From Enterococcus sp. (GTDB lineage: Bacteria; Bacillota; Bacilli; Lactobacillales; Enterococcaceae): a stretch of DNA of 60,641 nucleotides. A program made the translations under genes and the position numbers. The stretch is from the NCBI RefSeq assembly GCF_022711995.1, contig NZ_JALAHI010000075.1, positions 1-60,641 on the forward strand, in the 5' to 3' direction. Shown one piece after another: positions 41,783 through 55,809 of this stretch; position 1 is the stretch's first letter; the number at the start of each line of letters is the position of its first letter. A model generated the notes under the pieces. The model had not been told where the DNA came from. It did no database searches and saw only the letters and a program-made list of their open reading frames with translations.

Positions 41783-42823
41783 TTATGACTGATTTTCTTG
41801 TTTGCCTCCGATAAGTCCATCCCCATTGATATCTTCATCTGCTAAGCGTTCCACTTCTTTGATAAAGCCTTGACTGACTTCTTCATAAGAGTCGCCAACG
41901 ACTGCATCATCTGGAATTTGATCTAAATTAGCAAAAAATTCAATATGATTATGCAAGTTGGTAAAGACCATCGGGGCATCGCCACCGTATTCACCGTCTA
42001 AATTGATCATCAACCGATCTTTTGCCTCGGGGGCATCCACTTCCAACTTAGACGTCTTGGTATAGATCAGGCGGCGATCATTGATATGTTTGCCGCCGTT
42101 CATCATCAATGCGATCAGATGAACGATTTCAAAGATATTCGCTGTTTTTACAATAATCAACGAAAATTTCCCATCGTCAAGTTTCGCATCGGGGGCGATT
42201 TGTTCAAAACCACCCACTGAATTGGTCAATCCTAGAAAGAACATAGAAGCACCACCAATATATTCTCCGTCATCATACTTAAAGTGCATCTTGATTGGCT
42301 TGACCCGCGGCAATAATTCCGCCCCTTTGACGAGATAAGCCAAGTAACCAAACACACTCTTCAATTCTGAAGGGACATCATAGGTTAGTTCAGTCAAGTG
42401 CCCACCGGCAGCGATATTGATAAAGTAATCCCGATCCGTTTTTCCAATATCCATGTTGATCGTTTGTCTTTTTAGAATGACCTCTGCTGCCGCTTTGACA
42501 TCGTTTCTGGGAATTTTCAGTGCTCGGGCATAGTCATTGGTAGTACCGCCGGGTATGATCGCCATCTTAGGACGTTTTTTTAGCGGAGCAATCCCGTTGA
42601 CTACTTCGTTGATCGTTCCGTCTCCTCCAGCTGCAACAACAAGATCAAATCCTGCTTTCCCAGCTCGATTCGCTTCATCACGAGCAGAAAATGGTGCTGG
42701 AGTGGTGGCAAAAGCACTAGCTTCATAGCCGGCTTTTTCCAACACTTCCAATATATCGGCAAGCTGTTTGCGAATCAGTTCTTTTCCTGATGTCGGATTA
42801 TAAATGACTCTGGCTCTTTTCAT
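41783..42823 (-). CDS. dgkB: Diacylglycerol kinase DgkB
   Basis: This 346-residue soluble kinase returns diacylglycerol to phosphatidic acid; the diacylglycerol comes from lipoteichoic acid synthesis. Motifs are RVIYNPTSGKELIRKQLADI at the N-terminus, VVAAGGDGTINEVVNGI near residue 62, MAIIPGGTTNDYARALKIP near residue 86 and INIAAGGHLTELTYDVPSE near residue 133. The C-terminal tail ends DEDINGDGLIGG, a calcium-loop-like acidic stretch of unknown meaning. The gene is 10 nt after gatB, an arrangement common in Firmicutes, and ends in a strong terminator. Confidence 0.94.
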   Translation of the reverse strand: MKRARVIYNPTSGKELIRKQLADILEVLEKAGYEASAFATTPAPFSARDEANRAGKAGFDLVVAAGGDGTINEVVNGIAPLKKRPKMAIIPGGTTNDYARALKIPRNDVKAAAEVILKRQTINMDIGKTDRDYFINIAAGGHLTELTYDVPSELKSVFGYLAYLVKGAELLPRVKPIKMHFKYDDGEYIGGASMFFLGLTNSVGGFEQIAPDAKLDDGKFSLIIVKTANIFEIVHLIALMMNGGKHINDRRLIYTKTSKLEVDAPEAKDRLMINLDGEYGGDAPMVFTNLHNHIEFFANLDQIPDDAVVGDSYEEVSQGFIKEVERLADEDINGDGLIGGKQENQS

Positions 42824-42833
42824 ATTTCGCCTC

Positions 42834-44264
42834 TTATCGTTTTGCCAATTCTTCTTGGAGTAATTTATTTACCACACCTGGGTTGGCTTGCCCTTTTGTT
42901 GCTTTCATGATTTGTCCAACTAGGAAACCAACCGCTCGATCTTTTCCGTTTTTAAAGTCATCAACAGATTGTTGATTCTTATCCAAAACTTCATTGATCA
43001 TCGGCAGCAGTTGTGCTGGATCGGATAGTTGGATCAATCCTTTGGCTTTGACAACTTCTTTTGCATCGCCACCATTGGTGATCAACTCTTTAAAGACTTT
43101 TTTAGCAATCTTCGAACTGATTGTTCCATCCGCAATCAGCTGGATCATTCCTGCAAGGTTGTCCGGCGTTAATTTTGTTTCTTCTAGTTCTAATTTTTCG
43201 CTGTTTAAGTAGGCAGAAACTTCTCCCATTAGCCAGTTAGAGGCTTGTTTTGGATCTGCTCCTGCATCGATGGTTGCTTCAAAGAAGTCGGACATTTCCT
43301 TGGTCAGTGTCAAGACCATCGCGTCGTATTCCGGCAACCCAAGCTCGTTGATGTACCGTTGGCGACGTTTTTGCGGTAATTCCGGCAATGTTTGACGAAC
43401 CCGTTCGATCCATTCATCATCAATGACAAATTTAGGAATATCTGGTTCTGGGAAATAACGGTAATCAGAAGAACCTTCTTTGACCCGCATCAAGATTGTC
43501 TTATTGGTGGTCTCATCAAAACGACGGGTTTCTTGTTGGATCTCACCACCAGAAAGCAATACTTTTGCTTGACGTTTTTCTTCAAATGCCAAGCCTTTTT
43601 TAACAAAGGACATGGAGTTTAGGTTTTTCAATTCGGTTTTCGTACCAAATGCTTCTTGACCATAAGGACGCAAAGAGATATTGGCATCACAACGCATAGA
43701 GCCCTCTTCCATCTTAACATCAGAGACTTCGGTAAATTGGATGATCGAGCGTAAAGCTTCCAGATAAGCATAAGCTTCTTCTGGGGAACGCATATCTGCT
43801 TCAGAAACGATCTCGATCAACGGTGTTCCTTGACGATTCAAATCGACGTAGGAATAGCCGCCGATGCCGTGCATATTTTTTCCGGCATCTTCTTCAAGAT
43901 GGACCCGTTCGATACGAATTTTTTTCTTTTTGCCTGCTACTTCGATCTCGATCCAGCCATCATGACCGATGGGTTGATCAAATTGTGAAATTTGATAAGC
44001 TTTCGGATTATCTGGATAGAAATAGTTTTTGCGGTCAAAGTGAGTATCTTTTGAAATTTCACAGTTCAACGCAAGTGCTGCTTTCATCCCAAACTCTAGT
44101 GCCGCTTTATTCATCACTGGCAAGACTCCAGGATAGCCCCAGTCGATCACATTTGTATTGCTGTTTGGTTCGGCACCAAAATGTGCGGGTGCCGGTGAAA
44201 AGATTTTTGAGTTGGTTTTTAATTCTACGTGGACTTCAAGCCCAATGACTGTTTCGAAGTTCAT
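42834..44264 (-). CDS. gatB: Asp-tRNA(Asn)/Glu-tRNA(Gln) amidotransferase subunit B
   Basis: This 476-residue subunit binds tRNA and activates the mischarged amino acid with ATP. The N-terminal [40 protein letters not shown] and the C-terminal YqeY-like tail (about 330-476) identify it. The start overlaps gatA by 4 nt. GatCAB lets the cell make Gln-tRNA and/or Asn-tRNA without the direct synthetase. Confidence 0.97.
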   Translation of the reverse strand: MNFETVIGLEVHVELKTNSKIFSPAPAHFGAEPNSNTNVIDWGYPGVLPVMNKAALEFGMKAALALNCEISKDTHFDRKNYFYPDNPKAYQISQFDQPIGHDGWIEIEVAGKKKKIRIERVHLEEDAGKNMHGIGGYSYVDLNRQGTPLIEIVSEADMRSPEEAYAYLEALRSIIQFTEVSDVKMEEGSMRCDANISLRPYGQEAFGTKTELKNLNSMSFVKKGLAFEEKRQAKVLLSGGEIQQETRRFDETTNKTILMRVKEGSSDYRYFPEPDIPKFVIDDEWIERVRQTLPELPQKRRQRYINELGLPEYDAMVLTLTKEMSDFFEATIDAGADPKQASNWLMGEVSAYLNSEKLELEETKLTPDNLAGMIQLIADGTISSKIAKKVFKELITNGGDAKEVVKAKGLIQLSDPAQLLPMINEVLDKNQQSVDDFKNGKDRAVGFLVGQIMKATKGQANPGVVNKLLQEELAKR

Positions 44265-45733
44265 GCGTTATTCCCTCCTAAAATCACTGGTTTTTTCGTA
44301 TGAAAATCAGTTGCTTGTTCAAACGCATAAGCCGCTTGATACATCGTTGCTTCATCAAAATGTTTCCCGATGATTTGCAACCCAACTGGTAATCCTTCAG
44401 AGAATCCTGCTGGAATAGACATTCCTGGTAAGCCAGCCAAATTAACTGGGATTGTTAAGATGTCATTCATATACATCGTGATTGGGTCGTTGATGTTTTC
44501 TCCCAACCCAAAAGCAACGGTTGGCGACGCAGGGCCAATGATCAAATCATACTCCGCAAACACTTTATCAAAGTCTTGTTTGATCAATGTACGGACTTGT
44601 CCGGCCTTTTTGAAGTAAGCATCGTAATAACCAGCACTTAATGAGAATGTTCCAAGCATGATTCGACGTTTTACTTCTTCTCCGAAGCCTTCGCTGCGAG
44701 AGTTGACATAGACATCGTCTAGATTTTTGACATTTTCTGAACGGTAGCCATAACGGATCCCGTCAAAACGCTGCAAGTTCGAACTTGCTTCAGAAGAAGC
44801 AATAATATAGTAGACAGAAACGCCATATTTAGAATGAGGCAAGCTGACTTCTTCAACTGTTGCACCTAATGCACGGAAGGTCTCTGCCGCTTTCAATACC
44901 GCTTCACGAACCCCCGGCTGAATCCCATCACCCATGTATTCTTTAGGTAATGCTACTTTCATGCCTTTGATATCACCGGTCAATCCTGCCGCAAAATCTG
45001 GTACCGCAACACCAGCTGATGTGCTGTCTTTGGCATCAAATCCACTAATGGCTGACAGTGCCAAAGCATTATCTTTGACTGTGCGGGTCATTGGACCAAT
45101 TTGATCCAATGAAGAAGCAAATGCAATCAGACCAAAACGTGAAACGCGACCGTAAGTTGGTTTCATGCCGACGATTCCATTGAAGGAAGCAGGTTGGCGA
45201 ATCGAACCCCCAGTATCACTACCAAGTGAAACTGGTACTTGTCCAGCAGCTACTGCAGCAGCAGAACCACCTGAAGAACCGCCAGGAACTTTGGTATGAT
45301 CCCAGGCATTCTTGGTTTTTTTAAAGTAAGAAGTTTCCGTACTTGCACCCATGGCAAATTCATCCATGTTCAATTTACCCACAGGTATCATATCTGCTTG
45401 GTAGACTTTTTCCATAACTGTTGCATTATATATCGGATCGAAGTTAGCCAAGATTTTTGATGCAGCTGTCGTCAATAGATTTTTCGTTACGATATTGTCT
45501 TTGATCCCAATTGGAATTCCTGCTAAAACATTGCTTTCAGAAATGCCTTTTTCATCAAGGGCTTTGGCTAATTCTAAGGCTTTTGTTTCATTTAAAGTAA
45601 TAAATGAATCCACTTTTGGTTCAGTTACTCTGATACGCTCAAAAGTTTCTGTTGTCAAATCGACAGCAGAAATTTCTTTGGAGACAAGTAGGTTATGGAG
45701 TTCTTCTAAGCTTTTACTTACTAATTCTGTCAT
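44261..45733 (-). CDS. gatA: Asp-tRNA(Asn)/Glu-tRNA(Gln) amidotransferase subunit A
   Basis: This 490-residue amidase-signature enzyme releases ammonia from glutamine for transfer by GatB. The catalytic Ser-cisSer-Lys triad is visible: Lys78 in [10 protein letters not shown], the glycine-serine loop [16 protein letters not shown], and the nucleophile serine in [12 protein letters not shown]. It overlaps gatC by one base and gatB by four. Confidence 0.97.
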   Translation of the reverse strand: MTELVSKSLEELHNLLVSKEISAVDLTTETFERIRVTEPKVDSFITLNETKALELAKALDEKGISESNVLAGIPIGIKDNIVTKNLLTTAASKILANFDPIYNATVMEKVYQADMIPVGKLNMDEFAMGASTETSYFKKTKNAWDHTKVPGGSSGGSAAAVAAGQVPVSLGSDTGGSIRQPASFNGIVGMKPTYGRVSRFGLIAFASSLDQIGPMTRTVKDNALALSAISGFDAKDSTSAGVAVPDFAAGLTGDIKGMKVALPKEYMGDGIQPGVREAVLKAAETFRALGATVEEVSLPHSKYGVSVYYIIASSEASSNLQRFDGIRYGYRSENVKNLDDVYVNSRSEGFGEEVKRRIMLGTFSLSAGYYDAYFKKAGQVRTLIKQDFDKVFAEYDLIIGPASPTVAFGLGENINDPITMYMNDILTIPVNLAGLPGMSIPAGFSEGLPVGLQIIGKHFDEATMYQAAYAFEQATDFHTKKPVILGGNNA

Positions 45734-46038
45734 TACGCACCGGCCTCCCCATTATCGATAATTGCTGGTACTTTAATGAAACCATCTTCTGATTCCGGTA
45801 CATTGCGCATTAATTCTTGACGATCCCAGCCTTCAGTTGCGACATCTTCCCGCATCACATTGATCGTTTCCGCAACGTTTGATGTAAATGGTACACCTTC
45901 TGTATCCACTTCTTCTAAGGTTTCTACCATATCAATAATTTTCCCTAACTGAGAGGTAAACTCATGTAGTTCATCATCTGAGAATGATAGTTTTGCTAGT
46001 TTGGCAACGTGTTTGACTTGTTCTTCGCTTATCGCCAT
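45733..46038 (-). CDS. gatC: Asp-tRNA(Asn)/Glu-tRNA(Gln) amidotransferase subunit C
   Basis: This 101-residue small subunit wraps around GatA and stabilises the complex. The family pattern is [20 protein letters not shown] at the N-terminus and LREDV-like [20 protein letters not shown] near residue 61. GAGGAGGA precedes the ATG. It opens gatCAB-dgkB. A weak minus-strand -10 TACAAT lies about 55 nt upstream. Confidence 0.95.
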   Translation of the reverse strand: MAISEEQVKHVAKLAKLSFSDDELHEFTSQLGKIIDMVETLEEVDTEGVPFTSNVAETINVMREDVATEGWDRQELMRNVPESEDGFIKVPAIIDNGEAGA

Positions 46039-46143
46039 AAAATCCTCCTCTTTCTCGCATCCATAAAAATACGTTTACGTTTTTCCAATGTATTGTATCA
46101 CTTTTCCGGCCAATCATGAAATACATTTTGAAAATTATCATAC

Positions 46144-49273
<3,130 letters not shown>

Positions 49274-51514
49274 TTATAGTTTTTCGATTGGAGCAAAGGC
49301 AGCTAGCAGCCGTTTTACTCCTTGTTGGGGAAAAGCAACATCTAATTCAAGATCTTGTGCTGCTCCAGTGGTTCGAACGATCGTACCGATACCCCATTTT
49401 TTATGATTGACTTTTTCCCCCACTTGCCATTGATTTCCCGCTGCCGTCGTGGTTTGTTTCGACGACACAGTGGTTTGGCGGGGCTGTGTATAGGTTGGTT
49501 TGAAGACTTTAGGTTGAAACGGTGTCGCTGCTTTCTTTGGTTGGCTTCTTTCTCCTAAAGACTGCAAGAGATCTTGCTCGATCTCTTCGACAAAGCGAGA
49601 AGGCCGATTATACTGTGTACGCCCATAAAGGGTTCGAGAAAATGCATTCGTCAAGAATAATTCTTCTTCCGCACGGGTAATACCCACATAGGCTAAGCGA
49701 CGTTCTTCTTCCAATTCGCTTTCTTCCATCAGGGCTCGAGACAATGGGAAAATATTCTCCTCTAATCCGATTAAAAAGACCACCGGAAATTCCAACCCTT
49801 TAGCCGCATGCAATGTCATTAATGTTACTTGACTGCTTTCTTCTTCATAGGAGTCAACGTCTGACAGCAATGCGAGATCGTTAAGAAAGATACTCAATTT
49901 TTCCTCCGGTGCATCGGCATCATCTTCATTTTGTGCTTCGAAGCGTTTGTCAAACTCTTGTGTAACCGTCAGGAATTCTTCCAAGTTTTCTAATCGGGAC
50001 TGAGATTCAAGATTGTTTTGATTGATCAGCTCTTGTTTATATCCGGTTTTATCCAAAATTTCTTTGGTTAGTTCTGTTACTGATAAATAAGGAATCATTT
50101 GGGCAAACTGATCCATCATCACCCCAAAACTACCTAGCTCTTTCCCAGCTTTTCCTGAGATATTGGCTAAATCGACATTCATCGCTGCTTCCAGTAGCGA
50201 CCATTCATGAAGAGAAGCAAACTCTCGAAGTTTCTCAACAGAAGTCGCTCCGATACCACGTTTAGGCACATTGATGATTCGCTCCAAACTGAGGGAGTCA
50301 CTAGGATTGGCTATTGCCGAAAGGTACGCTAAGATATCTCGGATTTCTTTCCGATCATAGAATTTGCGTCCCCCCACCATTGTATAAGGGACATTTGCTT
50401 TCAACAACATCTCTTCAATCACCCGAGATTGGGCATTGGTCCGATACAAGACAGCAAAATCGCCATATTTTCGACCTTTATCCGCGATCTGTTTTTGCAT
50501 TTCACTGACGATAAACCGTGCTTCATCCCGTTCACTGTCGCCGCGATAGTAAGTGATTTTTTCACCAGCTGTATTTTCCGTCCATAAGTTTTTATCTGGA
50601 CGGTTACGGTTATTTTTGATGACCTGATTCGCCGCATTCAAAATTGTCTGTGTGGAGCGATAATTTTGTTCCAACAAAATCACCGCTGTATCAGGATAAT
50701 CTTTTTCAAAATCTAAAATATTCTGCATGTTGGCACCCCGCCAACCGTAAATACTTTGGTCCGCATCCCCAACCACACAAAGATTTTTGAAGCGAGCCGC
50801 TAATAAATTAACGAGGGTGTATTGTGCATGGTTGGTATCTTGGTATTCGTCCACATGAATATAGTGGAATTTCCGTTGATAGAACTGCAGTGCATCTTCA
50901 TTTTCCTTAAATAAGCGAATGGTATTCATGATCAAATCGTCAAAATCCATACACTGATTGTTTCTCAATTCCTTTTGGTAAAGTGCGTAACAACGACCCA
51001 CGATCTGCTCAAATAAACTACCTTGCTGATTTTCATAATCTGCCGGTGTCAACAATTCATTTTTCGCATTGGAAATGGCTCCCAAGATAGACCGAGGATC
51101 GTATTTTTTAGGATCGATATTTAACTCTTTTAAAACTCGTTTCATTAACGTATTTTGTTCAGAGGAATCAATGATCGTAAAGTTTTTCGAGTAGCCGATC
51201 CGATCAACGTCTCTTCGTAAAATCCGGACACACATCGAGTGAAACGTCGAGACCCAGACGTCTTCTCCGCCAGATCCCAGCAGCTGATTCACCCGTTCTT
51301 TCATTTCTCTTGCCGCTTTGTTAGTAAAAGTAATGGCAAGGATATTCCAAGGATTGACATTTTTTTCTTCAATCAAATAAGCGATTCGGTGGGTCAAGAC
51401 CCGCGTTTTGCCACTACCGGCTCCGGCCATCAGCAATAGAGGTCCTTCTGTCTGCATCACGGCCTCTTTTTGCCGTGGGTTCATGTTCGCAAGTAATTCA
51501 CTTTTGGATGACAT
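49274..51514 (-). CDS. pcrA: ATP-dependent DNA helicase PcrA (UvrD/Rep family)
   Basis: This 746-residue superfamily 1 helicase acts in repair and replication restart. It has Walker [13 protein letters not shown] near residue 26, Walker [14 protein letters not shown] near residue 220, [24 protein letters not shown], and the C-terminal [19 protein letters not shown] and [12 protein letters not shown] motifs. A C-terminal extension with a Tudor-like [12 protein letters not shown] binds RNA polymerase in relatives. I prefer ATG 51514, about 12 nt after AAAGG; ATG 51526 overlaps that site. An extended -10 (TGCTATAAT, 51557-51549) lies upstream. Confidence 0.96.
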   Translation of the reverse strand: MSSKSELLANMNPRQKEAVMQTEGPLLLMAGAGSGKTRVLTHRIAYLIEEKNVNPWNILAITFTNKAAREMKERVNQLLGSGGEDVWVSTFHSMCVRILRRDVDRIGYSKNFTIIDSSEQNTLMKRVLKELNIDPKKYDPRSILGAISNAKNELLTPADYENQQGSLFEQIVGRCYALYQKELRNNQCMDFDDLIMNTIRLFKENEDALQFYQRKFHYIHVDEYQDTNHAQYTLVNLLAARFKNLCVVGDADQSIYGWRGANMQNILDFEKDYPDTAVILLEQNYRSTQTILNAANQVIKNNRNRPDKNLWTENTAGEKITYYRGDSERDEARFIVSEMQKQIADKGRKYGDFAVLYRTNAQSRVIEEMLLKANVPYTMVGGRKFYDRKEIRDILAYLSAIANPSDSLSLERIINVPKRGIGATSVEKLREFASLHEWSLLEAAMNVDLANISGKAGKELGSFGVMMDQFAQMIPYLSVTELTKEILDKTGYKQELINQNNLESQSRLENLEEFLTVTQEFDKRFEAQNEDDADAPEEKLSIFLNDLALLSDVDSYEEESSQVTLMTLHAAKGLEFPVVFLIGLEENIFPLSRALMEESELEEERRLAYVGITRAEEELFLTNAFSRTLYGRTQYNRPSRFVEEIEQDLLQSLGERSQPKKAATPFQPKVFKPTYTQPRQTTVSSKQTTTAAGNQWQVGEKVNHKKWGIGTIVRTTGAAQDLELDVAFPQQGVKRLLAAFAPIEKL

Positions 51515-51548
51515 GGTTTTAACCATCCTTTCTTTCTCAATCCATTCA

Positions 51549-51557
51549 ATTATAGCA
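51549..51557 (-). promoter_or_regulatory. Extended -10 promoter of pcrA
   Basis: Minus-strand TGCTATAAT lies about 35 nt before the pcrA start; the -35 is poor. Confidence 0.5.
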
Positions 51558-51632
51558 TTATCCGATTGTAGGGAAAACCGAACGCATTGAAAAGTTGCTA
51601 AAATTTTCCTTTTTGTTCTTCAAAAAAATTCC

Positions 51633-51661
51633 TTGTTATCTATTCAAAAAAGGGCTAAATT
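51633..51661 (+). promoter_or_regulatory. Promoter of the ClC transporter gene
   Basis: TTGTTA (51633-51638) and TAAATT (51656-51661) are separated by 17 nt, 24 nt before the start codon. Confidence 0.5.
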
Positions 51662-51684
51662 AAATAAGGAAAGTGAGGAGTTCG

Positions 51685-53229
51685 ATGAAGAAACATGAAA
51701 TCCATTATTTAGATACCACCCGTCTAGCATTTATTGGCAAAGGAATCCTAGTCGGTGGGTTTGTAGGGATCGTCGTTAGTTTATTTCGTTTGGCGATCGA
51801 GCTTGTAAGTGAAAAGGTGGTGGACCTCTATCGGTATCTTGCTGATCATCCACTGCAAATTATCTTATGGCTATTATTTTCGATCATTCTAGCAATCATT
51901 GTGATCTTATTAGTAAAATCCGAGCCGCAGATCAAAGGCAGCGGTATCCCGCAAGTTGAAGGAAAATTAAGCGGCGAGATTGATTACCCCTGGTTTCCTG
52001 TCCTTTGGAAAAAATTCGTTGGGGGCATTCTCTCTGTTGGTTCCGGTCTTTTCTTAGGACGAGAAGGGCCATCCATCCAACTGGGTGCCGCAGTCGGACA
52101 AGGTCTTAGCCAATTCTTTAAGGGACCAAAGTCAGAAGAAAAGATTTTGATTTCCAGCGGCGCCAGCGCTGGTCTTTCTGCAGCTTTCAATGCACCGATT
52201 GCTGGTTTGCTTTTCATTTTAGAAGAGATCCATCATTCCTTTTCACCTCTTGTATGGCTGACATCTTTTGCTTCCGTGATTACCGCTAACTTTGTCTCTT
52301 TGAATTTTTTTGGTCTGAAACCAGTCCTTTATCAAGGAAAGATCAGTGACCTCCCGCTGAAATACTATGGCACGTTAGTGATTTTAGGAATTTTATTGGG
52401 TGTCTTGGGAAGATTTTATCAGTGGACATTGCTGTCCTTGCCAAAATGGTATGGGAAACTCCCTATTCCCTCTGACTGGTATGGATTGATTCCTTTTGTA
52501 TTGATTATTCCAATCGGTCTATTTTTACCAGACTATTTAGGCGGTGGAAATCAAATTATTCTGACGTTAGGAGAAACCGGGGCTCCTCTGCTGTTTTTGA
52601 TTCTGTTGCTGATTTTGCGCTATTGTTTTTCTATGATCTCTTATGGAGCCGGTCTTCCCGGCGGCATTTTTTTACCGATTTTAACATTGGGCGCAATCAT
52701 CGGTGCGATCTTTGGCACGTTTTTGGTTCAATCATTCGGTTTGGACCCTATTTATGTCAAAAATTTTGTGATCGTAGCTATGGCTGGTTACTTTACAGCC
52801 ATTGGGAAAGCCCCGCTAACAGCGATTATTCTAGTCACTGAAATGGTGGGCTCCATCAATCACTTGATGCCCTTAGGATTAGTCAGTTTAGTTGCCTATA
52901 TCGTAGTAGATGGCCTCGGGGGGCATCCAATCTACGAATCCCTACTGGAAAAAATGCACAAAGAACCAACAGTGAATATCCGAGGAACCAAAACAGTGAT
53001 TGAATACCCTGTGACTGCTGAAAGCTTATTTGACGGAATGGCTGTTCGCGACTTTCCTTGGCCAGAAAACATGTTGCTGGTTTCGATCCGTCGAGGCGAA
53101 AATGAACTTCTGACCCGCGGAGACACTATCATGAAGGTCGGCGATGCCTTGCTGATCTTAACAGATTCCAACAGCGTGTCAGAAGTAAAGAAAAAAATCA
53201 GCTATTTAGCGAATGGGCCGCTTACTTAG
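51685..53229 (+). CDS. ClC-family chloride channel/antiporter with TrkA-C domain
   Basis: This 514-residue membrane protein moves chloride or fluoride, often in exchange for protons. Selectivity-filter motifs are GSGIPQVEG near residue 98, GREGPSIQLGAAVG near residue 135 and GAGLPGGIFLPILTLGA near residue 325. A cytoplasmic TrkA-C domain (about 440-510, LLVSIRRGENELLTRGDTIM) probably senses a ligand. The GREGP motif has Glu at the gating position; the F-selective subtype pattern is not seen. The start at ATG 51685 is 6 nt after GAGGAG. Confidence 0.93.
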   Translation: MKKHEIHYLDTTRLAFIGKGILVGGFVGIVVSLFRLAIELVSEKVVDLYRYLADHPLQIILWLLFSIILAIIVILLVKSEPQIKGSGIPQVEGKLSGEIDYPWFPVLWKKFVGGILSVGSGLFLGREGPSIQLGAAVGQGLSQFFKGPKSEEKILISSGASAGLSAAFNAPIAGLLFILEEIHHSFSPLVWLTSFASVITANFVSLNFFGLKPVLYQGKISDLPLKYYGTLVILGILLGVLGRFYQWTLLSLPKWYGKLPIPSDWYGLIPFVLIIPIGLFLPDYLGGGNQIILTLGETGAPLLFLILLLILRYCFSMISYGAGLPGGIFLPILTLGAIIGAIFGTFLVQSFGLDPIYVKNFVIVAMAGYFTAIGKAPLTAIILVTEMVGSINHLMPLGLVSLVAYIVVDGLGGHPIYESLLEKMHKEPTVNIRGTKTVIEYPVTAESLFDGMAVRDFPWPENMLLVSIRRGENELLTRGDTIMKVGDALLILTDSNSVSEVKKKISYLANGPLT

Positions 53230-53276
53230 TACCGCGAGCAACAACTGAAATAAGGACATCCGACGATCAAGATTCG

Positions 53277-53329
53277 AAAAAACGAAGGGACAAAGCAACA
53301 GATCTGGTATCTGCAGCTTTGTCCCTTCG
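53277..53329 (-). terminator. Terminator of the alpha-amylase gene
   Basis: CGAAGGGACAAAGC and GCTTTGTCCCTTCG form a perfect 14-bp stem with an inner CAGAT/ATCTG pair, followed on the minus strand by TTTTTT. It may also stop readthrough from the convergent ClC gene. Confidence 0.85.
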
Positions 53330-53383
53330 ACTCTGATTGCCGTACAATAGCAGAAGACTATCCTGCTAAGCATTTATTGAACA

Positions 53384-54850
53384 TCAGCTATAAAATTTTT
53401 CCACTAAGCGTTCATTTACATAAATAGAAACTTGACCATCGTTGACCGGGAAGACCCCTTTACCGGTTTCATCTAAAACGACTTTTGCTTCATTATTTTT
53501 CAAAATATCCACATAAGTTTCCCCGCCATGAAATGCACTGATGGTCATTTCTTTTTCAGCACCTTGCGCATTTGTCATGACCACCGCCAAGCCAGACAAT
53601 TCATGTTCATAATCGCCTGTCAGTACCCAACCAATACAATTAGGGTCATCGAAATAATCCACTTGATTTCCAAAGGAGATTTTTTCCCGTAATTTCATTA
53701 GATTTTCCAGATCTTCCCCAACGGGTTCAATACCTTGTTCAGGAATGCCGAATAGATCACCCCAAAATACAACTGGTACTCCAGCTTTTCGTAACAAGAT
53801 CAACGCATAAGCATGCACTTTAAACCAACCATCGACCCAAGATTGTAAACTTTGCCCGACTTGTGTGTCATGATTGTCAACAAAAGTCACCGCATAGTCT
53901 TCACGAGAAGCGGTCAATGTGCCGGCGAAAATCTGACTCATATCATACGCACCATTTGAATGAGATGCTTCGTAAAAATTGTAATGCAATGGCACATCAA
54001 ACAGATGGATCAGATTTCCGGAAGAATCTAAATACTCTTCTAGTTTTGGCAGATCACCGGACCAATATTCTCCCACCACAAACAAATCCTCGCCTTTTTC
54101 TTCCCGGCGATTTAAAAGCCAATTGACATAATAATTAAACTCAATGTGTTTGACCGCATCCAATCGATAACCATCGACCTGTGTCAGCTCTTGATACCAT
54201 TTGCCCCACTTATCCAGCTGCTCGATGGTTTCGGGGTTTTCCATATCCAAGTCGCACCCCATGAGGTAATCATAGTTGCCCATTTCGTCATCTACTTGGT
54301 CTTCCCATCCTTTTTGGGCGAAGTTGAACAGTGCGTGATCATTGGTCCGATCATCATAATCAACCCCCGAAAAATTCTTCCATGTCCATATATAATCATT
54401 GTACTTCCCTTTTCTTCCAGGGAAAGTGAACTTCGTCCAAGCTTCGATTTCTTCTTCATCACTTATTGGTTTATTGCGATTGTCCCAGCTGTACTTGACC
54501 GCAGGCACCGTTTCTTTTTCATCGGCACCAATTAGATGATTGAACACGATATCGGCGTATACTTTCAATCCTTGCTCTTGCAATGCTTTGATCGCTGCAA
54601 GGTATTCATCTTTGGTTCCATACTTGGTCGGCACCGATCCTTTTTGGTCAAACTCTCCAAGATCGTAATAGTCATAGACGCCATAACCAACATCTTCAGC
54701 GCCAGCTGTGCCTTTATACGCAGGAGGCAACCATACCGCTGTAAAACCATAATTTTTTAGTTGATTACTCATTTCTTTCAATTTGTTCCAATGTTGACTA
54801 TCTGCTGGCAAGTCCCATTGGAAGCCTTGAAGTATCACTTCATTTTTCAT
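53384..54850 (-). CDS. Cytoplasmic alpha-amylase, GH13 family
   Basis: This 488-residue glycoside hydrolase cleaves alpha-1,4-glucans. It has no signal peptide (MKNEVILQGFQWDLPADS), so it acts inside the cell on glycogen-like polymers or imported maltodextrins, like E. coli AmyA. GH13 regions are present: DIVFNH, nucleophile Asp in GYRLDAVKH, acid/base Glu in VVGEYWSGD, and TFVDNHD. The C-terminal beta domain covers about 395-488. AAGGGGGG precedes the ATG. It is monocistronic and divergent from the fructose operon, with its own promoter (TTGACA at 54900-54895). Confidence 0.93.
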   Translation of the reverse strand: MKNEVILQGFQWDLPADSQHWNKLKEMSNQLKNYGFTAVWLPPAYKGTAGAEDVGYGVYDYYDLGEFDQKGSVPTKYGTKDEYLAAIKALQEQGLKVYADIVFNHLIGADEKETVPAVKYSWDNRNKPISDEEEIEAWTKFTFPGRKGKYNDYIWTWKNFSGVDYDDRTNDHALFNFAQKGWEDQVDDEMGNYDYLMGCDLDMENPETIEQLDKWGKWYQELTQVDGYRLDAVKHIEFNYYVNWLLNRREEKGEDLFVVGEYWSGDLPKLEEYLDSSGNLIHLFDVPLHYNFYEASHSNGAYDMSQIFAGTLTASREDYAVTFVDNHDTQVGQSLQSWVDGWFKVHAYALILLRKAGVPVVFWGDLFGIPEQGIEPVGEDLENLMKLREKISFGNQVDYFDDPNCIGWVLTGDYEHELSGLAVVMTNAQGAEKEMTISAFHGGETYVDILKNNEAKVVLDETGKGVFPVNDGQVSIYVNERLVEKFYS

Positions 54851-54871
54851 ATAATTCCCCCCTTAAATCAA

Positions 54872-54900
54872 TTAAGCCAAATAATAGTCATTCTTGTCAA
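54872..54900 (-). promoter_or_regulatory. Probable promoter of the alpha-amylase gene
   Basis: Minus-strand TTGACA (54900-54895) is followed after 17 nt by GCTTAA (54877-54872). The -35 is perfect and the -10 weak. Confidence 0.45.
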
Positions 54901-54947
54901 ACATTAGCTCATCTAATCCTTCGTTTGACCTAATCGCCGACTATTTT

Positions 54948-55018
54948 TGACCGTTTCAAACATTCACCACCTTACATTTTGACCGTTTTTAACTGTTTGT
55001 GATTGATTATGACCGTTT
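54948..55018 (+). promoter_or_regulatory. Three TGACCGTTT boxes, candidate FruR operators
   Basis: TGACCGTTT occurs at 54948, 54980 and 55010, with spacings of 32 and 30 nt, about three helical turns. The third box lies in the spacer of the fru promoter. A partial fourth (TGACC) is at 54926. Direct repeats at near-integral helical turns before a DeoR-type regulator gene suggest autoregulation by FruR. Confidence 0.7.
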
Positions 55019-55031
55019 TTTGTGCTATCAT
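55003..55031 (+). promoter_or_regulatory. Promoter of fruR-fruK-fruA
   Basis: TTGATT (55003-55008) and TATCAT (55026-55031) are separated by 17 nt, with TGC before the -10 (extended). The third TGACCGTTT box overlaps the spacer. Confidence 0.6.
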
Positions 55032-55053
55032 AACAATTGAAGAGGTGATGTAA

Positions 55054-55809
55054 ATGCTTACAGAAGAGCGCCATCAAAGGATTTTGGCCCTTTTAGAAGA
55101 ATCTGAAATTGTCAAAGTCAGTGAGTTGATTCAGCAATTACAGGCGTCTGAATCAACGATTCGTCGTGATTTGCAAGAGCTTGAAGGCCAAAATGCCTTG
55201 GTAAGGATCCATGGAGGGGCAAAAAAAGTTCAGCAACTCGGTTTTGAACCTAATATGAAAGAAAAAACCCAAAAATTCCAAGCCGAAAAGCAAAAAATCG
55301 CCCAATATGCCGTTTCTTTGATCAAAAACGAAGAAGTCATTTACTTAGATGCCGGAACAACCACGCTTGAAATGATTCCTTTTCTATCAACTATCTCCGA
55401 TTTGAAGGTGGTCACCAACTCTGTCAAACATGCATCCTTATTGATTGATCAAGGAATCGAGACCCTGATTCTAGGAGGAACCATCAAAATCAGCACCAAT
55501 GCGGTTTTAGGAAGTGGTGCCAGTGAGCAATTAAGAAAGTTGCGTTTCAATCGCTGTTTTATTGGTATGAATGGTGCCCACTTAGAGGCTGGTTTTACTA
55601 CCCCGGATCCTGAAGAAGCAATGATCAAAAAAATTGCGCTGGAGAATAGTCAAAAAGCGTATGTATTAGTCGACCATTCTAAATTTCAGCAAACTACTTT
55701 TGCCCAAGTTTCAACGATTGAAAATGCAGAGATCATTACAGATTTCTGTCCAAAAAGCTATCTGGCAAAATTCCGTTCAAAAACAACTGTTATGGAGGTA
55801 TCCGAATGA
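55054..55809 (+). CDS. fruR: DeoR-family fructose operon repressor
   Basis: This 251-residue regulator has an N-terminal winged helix (VSELIQQLQASESTIRRDL near residue 20) and a DeoR sensor domain with VIYLDAGTTTLEMIPFL and VTNSVKHASLL, which binds a sugar phosphate, probably fructose-1-phosphate. GAGGTGATGTAA precedes the ATG. Its stop overlaps the fruK start by 4 nt. Three TGACCGTTT boxes upstream are likely its operators. Confidence 0.93.
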   Translation: MLTEERHQRILALLEESEIVKVSELIQQLQASESTIRRDLQELEGQNALVRIHGGAKKVQQLGFEPNMKEKTQKFQAEKQKIAQYAVSLIKNEEVIYLDAGTTTLEMIPFLSTISDLKVVTNSVKHASLLIDQGIETLILGGTIKISTNAVLGSGASEQLRKLRFNRCFIGMNGAHLEAGFTTPDPEEAMIKKIALENSQKAYVLVDHSKFQQTTFAQVSTIENAEIITDFCPKSYLAKFRSKTTVMEVSE

